Origin: Apostichopus japonicus
Lineage: Eukaryota; Echinodermata; Holothuroidea; Aspidochirotida; Stichopodidae
NCBI RefSeq assembly: GCF_037975245.1
Contig: NC_092583.1
Span: 14,227,764 to 14,291,763, forward strand
Direction: 5' to 3'
DNA length: 64,000 bases
In this document: piece after piece, positions 37,974 to 49,199 of the stretch
Layout of the letters: every line of letters begins with the position of its first letter
Position numbering within the stretch: the stretch's first letter is position 1
Program-made: the position numbers and the translations under genes
The notes under the pieces: generated by a model
Database searches by the model: none
The model's input: only the letters and a program-made list of their open reading frames with translations
Told to the model about the DNA's origin: nothing

Positions 37974-38009
37974 CTGAAGAAAAGTATCATTGGGTTGATA
38001 TTCCGGCAT
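37974..38009 (-). CDS. Sp5: Sp5, exon 1 (first 12 codons)
   Basis: ATG at 38009 on the minus strand opens MPEYQPNDTFLQ and the exon ends in phase 0 at CTTCAG|GTAAGA. Vertebrate Sp5 starts in a comparable way, with a short ND...LQ segment a few residues before the Sp box, which supports both this start and the short first exon. The frame stays open upstream of this ATG, so an earlier start is formally possible, but that sequence reads like 5' UTR. The intron is 861 bp and contains an ATCAAAG motif. Confidence 0.8.
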
Positions 38010-38235
38010 GATGTCATAGAAAAAACCTCCTTGGTTTGTAGAAACGATTCCGGTAAAAGGTATATGAGAAAATATGTGCAGAGCGTATTCGAGTGATATA
38101 TCAAGTGATCTATAAGATACGATGGCAAGGCAACGAATGATCGTTCTAAACTGGATTAGTGTAAAGAGCTGTGACTTATTTGTACAGAGACTTGCTTGAA
38201 TAGAAACGAATCTACACCGACGCATAGCTAGATCT

Positions 38236-38501
38236 CTTTGATGTTACCGTCCGCCAATCATTACCCAATGATGCAGCTTTGTGTCATGCCGCAAACCAAT
38301 CAGCATGAAGGATTTAGCGATGAAAGGCGGGCCGATCCATTAACTGCTGACAAAAGACTCGCTGCGCGTCTGTTGACAAGAAAAATAGGCTCTCATTATA
38401 AAACTAGCCGGGGAGGGCGGAGGTTTGGGCGGGCTAGGTAATGAAGGCATACAAGAGTGGCAATTTTGAACAAACAAATAATTGAATTCATTGGATCAAA
38501 G
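38236..38501 (-). promoter_or_regulatory. Putative Sp5 promoter region
   Basis: Upstream of the Sp5 start are two GC boxes (GGGCGG at 38415-38420, GGGCGGG at 38427-38433), expected targets of Sp factors themselves. A TATA-like TATAAAA lies at 38397-38403, better matched on the plus strand. A CCAAT box on the minus strand is at 38490-38494, overlapped end to end by ATCAAAG (38495-38501). Another TCF/LEF core, CTTTGAT, is at 38236-38242. The arrangement GC boxes, TATA-like, then a 5' UTR of about 350 bp is plausible for a minus-strand start near 38370. The start site is inferred. Confidence 0.4.
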
Positions 38502-38519
38502 AAACTCATGCCGACAGTA

Positions 38520-39640
38520 AGTTGGTTCGATTGGCCAAAATAGGACCAGTGTCAATGATAAGTTAATGATATGCAATACTAAGTCACAGTCCAAAAAAAA
38601 ATGTATGCATGGTTTTAGCTGTTATCTTTGTGGAGTGTACACATTGGGTTAATTTAGTTGAGGGACGAAACCATTGATAAAACGGTACTGATGAAAGCTG
38701 GTTATACCGACAGAAGACACCTTAGCCTAACTCGGTCTTATGGTAAAAGGTTATTTTAAACCACCGTGCAAATGTGCATCCAGATATGAGGACACCGAAA
38801 GTGTTTCGGGGTGGCACAAGCCCTACGGCGTCAAATTTCTGAGCTTTGTCATAAATAAAAATAGCAAATATCGGTTGGGTTTGCGGGGAATGGAAAAGTG
38901 TTTATAAAAGAGCGGAAAGCCTTCATTTATTTCATATTTTACGATGGAAACCTATATGATGTTAAAAGCAAGACGCATGGTCTTTTCTCTAAATGATTCG
39001 GGCAAACCTTTCGACAACTTAGACTGAATTTATTCTCTGTTGTTCAGTAATTTCTATACTAGTTATAAGAGTGCCATTAAATTATACTAGAATTTTTCTG
39101 ATAGTAAAAACTGCTTACATCACTATATCTTTAGAGTTATTATTTCAATCAAAAATGCTTTTCAGTGGGATTGGGTCACGTGTCTGTTCCTCATCTCCAT
39201 TTTAACGTCATGTGAATCGAATTGATGGAGGGGGAAGGCATGGGGAGGGGAAGGTATGGGGAGGGGTGGGAAGGTATGGGGAGGGGTGGGAGTTAAGCTG
39301 CAGAACAGATATTAATGAGTACCGCTCCACTGTGTATGTTGTTGTGCATCGATTTCAATTAAAGTGTTATATTTAGACGGACCACTTATCCTTTTTTTCT
39401 ACATTATTGTGATTTATTTTAGCTAAATTTCAGAAAGGTAAATATGTTTATTACGTATTATTACCACAGAGCTGACTGGTAAATTATAACGAAATTCGTA
39501 AGGGAGAAGAAGAAAAGTTATGTAGGAAAGAAGTACTATAAGTCGCACATTATATAATGCTTTAGTCAGTCTTTAAAAATATTGTCAAGAGATTACATCA
39601 AGTCAAAACTTGTCAACTGAGATTTAACCAAATTTTTAGG
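38520..39640. other. Non-coding stretch upstream of Sp5
   Basis: Contains a small imperfect repeat of GGGGAGGGG with AAGGTATG at 39230-39292. No gene supported. May carry distal Sp5 control elements, but nothing specific can be shown. Confidence 0.4.
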
Positions 39641-39654
39641 AATCAATATTAAAA

Positions 39655-39724
39655 TGTTTATTATTATTATTATTAGGCCTATTATTATTAGGCCTATTAT
39701 TATTAGGCCTATTATTATTAGGCC

Positions 39725-39804
<80 letters not shown>

Positions 39805-39815
39805 ATTATTATAAT
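39655..39815. repeat. ATT microsatellite with ATTATTATTAGGCCT minisatellite
   Basis: Four 15-bp units ATTATTATTAGGCCT are followed by a long uninterrupted (ATT)n. The isoleucine-rich plus-strand frame is a repeat artefact. Confidence 0.95.
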
Positions 39816-40722
39816 AATTCCGAATTCCAGAAAAAAAAGGTAAAAAGAACTTATAATAGGAGTTACTGTGGTGGAACAGGGGAGGGGATAAGGTTCTCAC
39901 TTCCCCTGTAAGAAGTTGATATCCCCTTTGTCGACGTTGGGAGACCATGAGCAGCAGTTCGATTTTTTTTCTCGAAAAGCTCTTGTTACCCTTACCCTAA
40001 ACAGCCCCCCCCCACCTCCTACGCCAATGATAATTTGAAAAGCTAGATATATTTATAATATGGCTGTTCTATCATTAGTGATTGTGTATATATCAAGTAA
40101 ATAAACTTCGCTTAAACTTGTGCAAAATTGAAGGAAATGACGGGACTTAAGAAAACATTTCTATGAGCTAAAAGCATTCCATCTGCATCACTCAATGAAC
40201 TGCCGAATGATATTCAATAAAACTCCTTGAGATAAGTAAGTTACGAAGTGACGTCAGAGAGATGGTTTTGATAAGAACTTAATTCCGCCGATAACAAAAA
40301 AATGCCGAATTTAGTTTATGGTTTCTTAGGCTATATTTTTATATCAACTTTGTCCTTCATATAGCGGCTTCTTTCCTACCTCAGGGCTCTTTCGGTGCAA
40401 TTCAAAGTCGGAATCGCTTTCCTTCTTTGAAGTTTGTATTAAGTTAAGAGAAACTACTGGATAAATAAGCCTATGTATAAAAATGAAAATAATGTGAAAT
40501 ATCATTATGTATGCTAATACCAGTGAGTATGTATATAAGTCATTATTTGATACTGGGTTACTAAAGTGTGACATGCATGTTCAAAAATGAATTACACAAA
40601 GGTATCTATTTGAGTGCTGATTCTGGTTCTCCGGTGAATGTCGAACACAATTAGTAATGTTAAAAGATAATACAGTATTAAGAAAGGTGGATTTGAGGCA
40701 AATAAAAAGGACAAGTGATGAT

Positions 40723-41700
40723 GTTAACGTATGTTACTCGGTGTCCTACAGTTGTCTATAAACATAGCCCCTTCTCAATTAAAGTGAAGGGGAATATATA
40801 TGAGCAATGTTAAATGATATCTTATGAAACCAAAAAAAAAATTGAAGTTCTTATCATATTCCATTGTAAGTTAATGAGGCTGATCATTTAGGACACCATA
40901 ACATACGTTAACAACACAACAGGAATTTGGAGTTATAGAACTTAGCCACTGGCTCAATGACAAATTTCATCAACTAGTTAGATAGAGTACCTTAGAACTA
41001 CATGGAATGAAGTGTTTCTTAGCATGGAAGTTCTCAGTCTTCTCAATAATTTACATTCAAAGTGCATATTGTTTAACGTATGTTATGAAGACACCAAAAA
41101 ATGAGACACCATCACATACGTTAACAGATGTTCCAAAACCATGGTTTAGACTCATTGGATGATGGAAATAGTTTAATTCTATTTCAAACATGGTGAAAAT
41201 TAAGTGAGTTGAATATTCTGTGAGAATTCCTGACATGGGCCTAAAATAGATTTTCACAGTTAACATATGTTATGCAGGCTAGAAATGAGGACACCACACA
41301 CAAATTGTGACTGATACAGAGGAATTGAACTGCTAGCAGTGAAAGAATTGTTTACTATCAGTGTATGTGGGGTGTTGATCAGTTAAAAATGTTTTGATAT
41401 TCAACACTATCAGTTGATAGTGAAATAATGCCCATTTAACGTACGTTATGTTGAGGACACCGAACAATTTGTGCAGAGTAAACCAACCAATAACAAGTTT
41501 TTTTCACATGTATTTTTGAATGAATTTGTCCTCTGAGATGCCATTAGACCTATTCTCAGCATGAGTAGTGAGTTTCTGGGACTTGCAATCCCTAGTACAC
41601 TACTGTGCAGTGTGTGATTAGGTGATAATCATGAAAAGTTGCCACCAGTTAACGTATGTGATGCAGGAGGACACCAAAAATATGTACGTTAACAAAGATG
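40723..41700. repeat. Family of GTTAACGTATG boxes with GACACC, about 175-bp spacing
   Basis: Boxes close to GTTAACGTATGTTATG occur at 40723, 41073, 41259, 41435 and 41648 on the plus strand, and in reverse (CATACGTTAAC) at 40900, 41114 and 41684. Most are accompanied within about 10 bases by GGACACC or its complement. Spacing of successive units is about 173-213 bp. The intervening sequence is only weakly alike, so the boxes are better conserved than the rest. No coding frame. Confidence 0.65.
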
Positions 41701-43910
41701 AAGATCTTTATTTTTCAGCAGTTGATGAGCATGGGTGACTGAAATTTGCAAGTGTAATTGAAGCTCTGCTTTCACTTGAATAGAAAATGCAAAGTCAAGG
41801 CATAATAATATGGGAAAAACTAAGAAAAGTGCATCTCAATTACAGCCATTTTCATAATGTCACACTTTGGTGTCCAAAATTAGGCCAATTTTTGCAGTAA
41901 AACCCTCATAATTTCGCATCCCGCCAATGTATGGTTGAATAACTATCAATGATATCTGATGGTATATTGACACAACCATTGAAAAGAGAAATACAAGCAA
42001 AGGGGTATGATGAATGGAAATTTCAGCAAAATGAAAAAAGGGACATAAAATCTCTCCAGTATCAAATATATGCTTATATAGTCTGTTGTACGCCTCGTTT
42101 AATGGTATGACATATAGGTCTAGTGTAGCAGTCTTCCAGTATTTAAGTACTTAAGTTTCCCACGTAGTTTTAAAAGCTTCCATTATGTGTAGATTGCTTA
42201 CCCCTGCCGATGCAATAATATTCAATAGTCTGTTTTTTTGTAAATATTTTGCTAACTGCAGGAGCTCTCTGACCATCATTAATGGTATAAACAGCTGTTC
42301 TAAAACTTGTGGGTACAACTGTAGCTATATATTTCTCGCGTTTAAGTTTGGGGGGGGTGGGGGGGTTGTTAGGTCTCATATGTAAAGACCTAACAAAAGT
42401 TACGAATGAAAATTGAATATATTTTTACAAACTTTCTTACGACAGTGCCATGGACTATTTATTGTATTCAAATATATGAATAAACATTAAATTAATTTAC
42501 CAGAGCCGTTTAAGGAATAATTATGAAATTAAGCAGAAAACTATATACAAAGGTTTGCAAAGAAATTAGCAAAAATTTATGAGATTTAGTTGTGGGACAC
42601 GAAATATATTTTGTATTGGAACTAAATCTTTATCCACGTCGATGACTTTATTGAGGGGAGTATCCAATGTCTAAATATTACATGGCTTGTTCAACGTTAC
42701 ACGACCAAGAATTCTGCAATACTCCGAAGTAAAAAAAGAGAGAAAAAAATTCACAATGTCTAATATATACGAGAACGCTTGAAATACCGGAGTTAATTGT
42801 GACATGAAGGAGTAACCCTTGCCTTATATATCGAATATGCGATGGTTCAGAGGGAGGGGGGGGGGGGGCCTAACGAATCTTGCTGGTTAGTAAAATAAGT
42901 TTTAAACATAATAAAAATGAGAATAAATTAAATATTCTCCCTTACACACCCTATATGTACAAAATCGACCCCCCCCCCGTCACTCCCAAACCCACACTAT
43001 GTCGCACAGCGAAGCTCTACCAGAAGTTTCGCCAACCTAACCCCTTCCTAGTCCGTTCTTAGCTATATTTTAATGACGTTTAGATTCAATTAGAAACACT
43101 TAGCTGGTCTTTACAATTCTTTAGTGGGGCTGTATACTATAATATCAATGTACAGTCCCCCATATGCAGACTACAATGTTATACATTCAAGTTCATTCCA
43201 ACTGTTCATTGACTATAACTTTGTCCAACTCCAGTCTTTTTAGTCTTTTGTGCTGCGATGAAAAGTAAAAACGAACCCCAAACGGATTTAGCGTCTAAGT
43301 AGTACTTTTGAATTTTGCCGAATTGTAAAGCTTGCGTCCCACAGCAAAACGTGTAATCAGGCAGCCATTGTACTCGAGGTAATTGGTGTTTGAAATAGCA
43401 AACTCCGCTGACAGGATCATTGTGACGTACTGAAAATTGGCCAACCAGAACGCGTTAAAAATCGACGTGACGTAAGTTTGCAATAGAATTTGACAAGTAT
43501 GTCAAGGTGCAGACAGAATTGACCAATGAGCGCAAACAGGAGCCTTTTTGCAAGAGAGGGTTTGTGTCTCAACGATCGCAGGATGACGAAATTGATGAAG
43601 TAAATTACCTGACACAAATAAATGAATATTCATTATATGGTAACACTTTAATAATCAGTACCTGGATAACAGGGTTGCCCTAGAATATACACACTGGAGC
43701 TACCAAATATACGTAGCGGTATTGTGAAACATAATGCAAGCACCCATTGTCATTGTCAAAAAATTCAACTCAACGTGAATAAGATAAGATAGAATAAGAT
43801 AATAATAATAAGATAATAATAAGAAATGAAATAATATATTCAATGTAGCCTATATATGGAGGCTGGCATTTTTTTCACTGTTCGTGATTTTCCAACTCAT
43901 TACGATTTCA
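41700..43910. other. Non-coding stretch, nothing recognised
   Basis: AT-rich with a few G tracts (near 42349 and 42856). Two overlapping minus-strand open frames at 43295-43617 have no visible domain or splice support. Confidence 0.4.
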
Positions 43911-43914
43911 ATTA

Positions 43915-43926
43915 TATATATATAGG

Positions 43927-43998
<72 letters not shown>

Positions 43999-44045
43999 CT
44001 ATATATATATATATATATAGGCTATATATATATATATATAGCTAA
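43915..44045. repeat. TA microsatellite punctuated by ATAGGCTAT
   Basis: (TA)n interrupted four times by the palindrome-like ATAGGCTAT. The same interruption appears in the TA tract at 60820-60840. Confidence 0.9.
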
Positions 44046-44049
44046 GCTG

Positions 44050-45550
44050 TTGTTATTTTCGCCTTCAGCCTACCTGATCCATATATATATATATATGATA
44101 TATGAGGCGATGGTATACTATAGGGCATGGTAGGGGGTGGGGGGATGGTGGTGGTGGCCGAGTGCATGGAGGGAACATAAACCGTATTCAGTTGTCGATG
44201 TTTTGACTTTTGCCCCTGACTTTATTAAGGGCGGCAATAAGGCTTGTAACCCCCCCCCCCCTCTCCCGACACACAGGCGACGGACTTAACTTCGCCGTAT
44301 GAGAGGGCAAACTGCAGCTGAAAGAAACAATTTATGTCATCAGAATGAAATCGGTAAACTCTTAGTTCAAACAGCTAAATGGGTTGATTTGGAGTATAGG
44401 CCTAACTTGCATTCAGTAATAAAATCTCACAGCAATTTGATTTCAAGTTTTGTTCCAAAATAATTTAGAAATGATGCTTTGTAAGTGTTATTTATGTAAT
44501 TAAAGATTAGCTCTAATGCTAGATTACGGATAACTCAAAATATTTAAATAAAATAATATAAAAAATATATATATCTATATAAATAAAAAATAAGTATATA
44601 AATAAACTACATTGCAATGGGAAATCACCTCCCCTCCCCCCCCCCCCTCCATCACAAGGAAAACATTTAGTATATTCTTAAACACTCGACCGCTGCCCCA
44701 CCATCACCCCCGCCGCTACTTTCCCTGAAGGACATCTCCTAAAGACTGGAAATTTGGAGACAATTAGCACATTCTAGTGCATCAAAACAGCATCAGGAAT
44801 TACGGAATTGGGCACAAATTACAATTTATGGCCCAAAGTTCATTGTATTGATATAAGTTGTTTGTAAGTGTTATAAATATAGAAATGGGTGGTGCCAGGT
44901 CAAGTGATCCTCCCTCCCCTCCCCTCCCCTCCCCACCCCTTCCATCAGTCTCAACATGAATGGTTATTTTTCTTTTGCGCCATTTCCTGCTTTTGTCTCT
45001 AGAAAAGGATCAGTCTTTGGTAATGCGCCATTATGATTGAATTTAAAACAATTTCAAAATGGCAATTCTTTTTCTTTTTGCAAATCATTGTATAGGCCTA
45101 TATAAATTGGTTTAATTATGACAAAGTCGTACAATTCTTTAACTTGATAGTATAACTCTTTAAAGCGGCGTCTTTCGTTTGGTAAACAAAGTTAATTGAC
45201 CAAGTAATTAACGTTTCCATGTTCAGTTGTCAACACGGTCGCCCAGTCACCTTTTAATATTACCATGAAGCACATGTTTAAAGCATAGGCCTATTGTAAA
45301 TATGTTCACTTGGGGTCCAATAACGTGTAGGGGGAAAAAATCATTCCATTAACTCTGTCACTTCAGTCGTTCAATTCTTTCGATTAAAATATCTCAATTT
45401 GGAGGGGAAGTGATGCTACTGCCTTGTAATTAAGTTTAAGATTGCCAGCATAATTACATCAATAAATAGTACACGTTTGGTGAAATTACGGAACCGACCC
45501 AATGCAGTATACTGCTTGAAGTACTCAGCTAAAGGGGAAAAAAAGTTTAG
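44050..45550. other. Non-coding stretch
   Basis: Several C- or G-rich runs (44250, 44637, 44915) in otherwise AT-rich sequence. No gene supported. Confidence 0.4.
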
Positions 45551-45562
45551 TTAACTTTACTG

Positions 45563-45760
45563 CTATTGAAAAGTCGCAAAGAACCTGGGGACGATCTGAA
45601 TTGAATTGGTATAAAATCCCATTACCAGCGTAACACTCTTTTCCATTTGAGAAGCTTTGTCGCTTTCAATAGCAACCCCATGGACAAAGATACCTTGATT
45701 AGCTGTAGCCAAGCCCAACAATGTATTGCAACCCGGAGCGGAACGATCAGACATTAGCAA
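45563..45760 (-). CDS. Possible first exon or small ORF by a CpG-bearing promoter
   Basis: On the minus strand an ATG opens MSDRSAPGCNTLLGLATANQ, and either stops the exon at a fair donor (CAAG|GTATCT near 45691) or reads on to a stop at 45563. Upstream DNA (45760-45950) has many CpGs and CCAAT-type motifs (GCCAATCAGCG near 45876), unlike its surroundings, as at an animal promoter. I recognise no protein family and found no second exon. Confidence 0.25.
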   Translation of the reverse strand: MLMSDRSAPGCNTLLGLATANQGIFVHGVAIESDKASQMEKSVTLVMGFYTNSIQIVPRFFATFQ

Positions 45761-45949
45761 AGAATCAAGTCAGACAAGGCGCTCCGCCTCTGCGCTGCCA
45801 AAGTATTATCATGTCCTGTCAATCAAACTGGATAAACTCACGCGTGACAGCTGGCGACAGTTACAGGTTTATGTCAGCCAATCAGCGATGAGTATTTGTC
45901 CGTTCGCGGGGTCATTGACAAATCAGAGGACTCGTTAAAGACTGGATCT

Positions 45950-48000
45950 AGGTGCGAAGGGGAGGATGATTGAAGAGTACTTTTAGTTGGGAACGTTACA
46001 AGTTGTGATTGACATGGCGGAGAGACCTTTGAAGTTTAGTTGTCGGTTCGTATATAGGATTCCTTGCATGAGCAAGCTTGCTATTGAAGTATGACTGATG
46101 TTTGCTTGACAGCTAAGGGAATAGGTATAGGCCATTTCTATCCCAGCGTGTACACATTGCTTACTATACGTACAGCATAGTACCTTTTCAATTGTGAAGG
46201 CAGGTGAATCCCAATGTTGATACGGGAATGTACCTGGTAAAGAATGAACAAGTTATAACGAGCTACACCGTAATATAAATGATAAATATAATGTTCATGA
46301 TCATTAAAAGGCTTCTTTCTTGTTAATCAGGACATAATGGTATTTTAATTGACTAGACATTTACGTAACATTTCAAGATAATGTTTGAAAGTATGCCTTA
46401 TTTTCTTCATTTGAAACTACCAGCGATACGATATTCACTACTAAAAAGTCTAAAACGATACCATCCCTTGTAATGAAAGCTTATACTTTAACTTACACGT
46501 CTACCCTGGAAATGTCGGTGTATACCAAGAACAATGGAACAGGGAAGTATTACTTATTATTATGATACGTCAAAAGCTATAAAGAGGTCAATCATTCTCA
46601 AGCACCCGATTGGGGGGGGGGGGGGGGTGGTGGAGGGGGGTACACAGGACGAAGGTGAAATGCGATGATCAATACGAATTAATCAACGATGCACCGGTCC
46701 ATCGCATAAGCCAGGTCGGTCACCGGGAACAATAATTATTGTCACCAAGTCCCTTTTTTTGCACGATCTTGTTCTGGTGCGCGGAAGACCGGATCCATCC
46801 ATGGCCCCTACTTTACACCGGCCGTGTAATTGACCCCGGGTCCTGATGCTTTACCTCCTGGTCACCCCTTTTAATGCCATGAACATCATCGTCGTTATGG
46901 GGAGGGGGTTTGGCTCAGTTGGGTGGGGAGTGGGACCAGACTTCGAGAGCAATGTATTGGGCATTTGATTCCAACGGAGAGGGAAGATCTCTGCATTAAG
47001 TGAACTCTAAACTTTCCCACAATATGGATTCCGAGCCACAAATTTCAGTATGTTAATGTATTTTTAAATCCGGGGGAAAGGGTTATTTTGTATAACCATA
47101 TACCGTAGGCACTTCTGATTTATGAAAGTGGGAATTTTGAGATGTTGAAAAAAACTGGGGTACGTAAAATTGCCAAAGTTGAGAATCAGGCGCAAAAACA
47201 GGCCAGTAAATGTGTAGTAAAAGGACCAGACAAAAATCTGTCCCAACTTTTATGACATATACGGAACTCTCACTGTAGGCCTTTGCATGCCATATTATTA
47301 ATACCCCCCCCCCCCCGACAAGGAAAAGTAATAATAATAATAATGAAATAAAGAAACATTTTCACAAAACACAAAAATATATATATATGTAAACGCTGCT
47401 TTGGTAAAGAGAGCGTCATTTCAAAACTAACACCAGAGCCGTATAAATTATATACGGCTCTGTCTATATACGGCTGTGACTCATATTAAAGATATTCCGA
47501 AGGTGGGATAGCTTTGCTCATACTAACCGGTGATTACCAGTTACGAGTACCGAGTGTTTGCAGTCGGGGCATCCAGTGAACAGCATATTGCTATAGGAGG
47601 GTGGGAAGGGGGTAGGGGATACCTTGTGGTATTCTTAATTTGCTTCATCGACGCGGGTTGAAAGTTGTCCAAAAAAAAAACGGGCATCGCATGCAGGGGC
47701 AAGAGGACTTATACCAAATTTATGTGTTTTTTCTTTCGTACTGCAGATATAAGGAACTGTAGCAGTAGGATGAATCTAGGAATCCGGAATGACGTCAATG
47801 TCAGGAAGCTAGTGTTTTGTAACAAAATGTAGAGATGCAGGAAACAACGGCTGAAAATCATCCGGAATATACCAATTTATTGGTAGTAACAATGTACCTT
47901 ATCTTTATGCAGAAGGGGGGGGGGGGGTCCTAATACGGCACACATTTACAGTACGTATTCAATTTCAGTGAAAAATCAAATATCTAGCGCCGAAGGCACT
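45950..48000. other. Non-coding stretch
   Basis: G and C homopolymer runs near 46612, 47305 and 47915. A short local inverted repeat, AGAGCCGTATA with TATACGGCTCT, is at 47437-47462. No supported exon. Confidence 0.4.
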
Positions 48001-48088
48001 GTAACAAATGCCAAGTTTTTCAATACTGTACTATGTCCTGCTTCAATGCTCTCAAATTGACAGTATCAACAGTATGAATATCCTGTTT

Positions 48089-48218
48089 CTACTAGATTAC
48101 GTAAAGCTTAAGTGTCAACTAAAGGAGTGGCTGTATGAAGAGGGCGCCATTCTTGATCTTGCTGATGAAGAAGGCAATTTACGCCATTTAACTCGCCACC
48201 ACCCAAGACAGAATGCTA
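48089..48218 (+). pseudogene. 130-bp partial duplicate of the CXorf65-like gene
   Basis: Matches 48642-48771 over 130 bp with four substitutions and no indel. It repeats the part of the coding sequence that encodes DYVKLKCQLK, EEGAILDLADEEGNLRHLT and HHPRQNA. The frame stays open for 26 unrelated codons after the match and then stops, and no homologous start precedes it. It begins right after TCCTGTTTCTACTAG, which resembles a splice acceptor. It could therefore be an extra or alternative exon rather than a dead copy; no donor follows it. Confidence 0.65.
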
Positions 48219-48560
48219 AATTGTCCCAACTGGCTGATCATGATCTGGTGAAGCCAAGTAGGCTAGCGCCAAGGCGCACCAACAGATCTCTCCATTAGGT
48301 TAACACTAAATATATGCAAAGCGTTTGTTTTTGCGTGCGCACCAGAGCTATGTTACAGCGCTCTTCAAAATCCTTCTTGACGCAGTGCACACAAAGCTCC
48401 AATATATACCATAAGCGAGGCACGCGAGCGTTTCTTCAAAGAAATTTGTATTTTAAAGTTTCCTTCAATTGGTGCAGAAAAAACATAACACATAGCAACT
48501 ACATTATCCTGCAATACAGTGTATATTTCTTTGACATTTTTACCTTGTGTTAATGAAGTC

Positions 48561-49097
48561 ATGTTTGTCAATATTTGGATCGAGAGCCCAGACACGGATA
48601 ATCAACTTCTGGTGGTCAACAAGGATTGTATGATTCATAATCTACTAGATTACGTAAAGTTAAAGTGTCAACTAAAGGACTGGCTGTATGAAGAGGGCGC
48701 CATTCTTGATCTTGCCGATGAAGAAGGCAATTTACGCCATTTAACTCGCCACCACCCAAGACAGAATGCTAGTTTACTTCTCACGAACAAAGCGACATAT
48801 ATCCCTATTATTATCATGCGGAATGAAGATGGATCACTTAAACCATTTGAGCCTGTTCCAACGAGTTTGAAGACTAACCGTGAATTTTTATCTCAGCTAA
48901 ATATACAATTTGAGAAAAAAGTCAAGCCGAATGTTCCGTCGTCAACGCCAAGCAGGAGGGGTACATTAAATGTCCAAGGGAAGAAAATGAAGGAGAGATT
49001 GGTGATTGTGGACGAAAATGAGGACTCGATGGGAGGGACAAAGGGCGCTGCGGTCAAGAAGATCAACACTAAACAGGGAACGAAGGGGAAAAGGTGA
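48561..49097 (+). CDS. CXorf65: CXorf65-like protein, single exon
   Basis: ATG at 48561 opens 178 codons. The protein begins MFVNIWIESPDTDNQLLVVN, followed by a conserved-looking core with LLDYVKLKCQL, AILDLADEEGNLRHL and LLTNKATYIPIIIMRNEDG, and ends in a basic, low-complexity tail rich in K, G and T. Human CXorf65 has the same order: MF-I at the start, an aqueous QFLVN strand, then a D-L-DE-G-L strand and a TY-V strand. The fold looks small and ubiquitin-like; the function is unknown. I chose the second ATG because the family starts with MF. The frame is intronless here, whereas vertebrate relatives have introns, so intron loss or a retrocopy should be considered. A poly(A) signal follows at 49172. 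Confidence 0.7.
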   Translation: MFVNIWIESPDTDNQLLVVNKDCMIHNLLDYVKLKCQLKDWLYEEGAILDLADEEGNLRHLTRHHPRQNASLLLTNKATYIPIIIMRNEDGSLKPFEPVPTSLKTNREFLSQLNIQFEKKVKPNVPSSTPSRRGTLNVQGKKMKERLVIVDENEDSMGGTKGAAVKKINTKQGTKGKR

Positions 49098-49171
49098 ACG
49101 AACAGTGGACATCACCGTCCGACATCGGATCGAACAGACCATGTAGGAACTTGTCATAATTAATTCAGCTT

Positions 49172-49177
49172 AATAAA
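49172..49177 (+). terminator. Poly(A) signal of the CXorf65-like gene
   Basis: AATAAA on the plus strand, 75 bp after the stop codon, followed by a T-rich stretch. Confidence 0.6.
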
Positions 49178-49199
49178 AAGTTCTAGCAATAAGTTTTTT

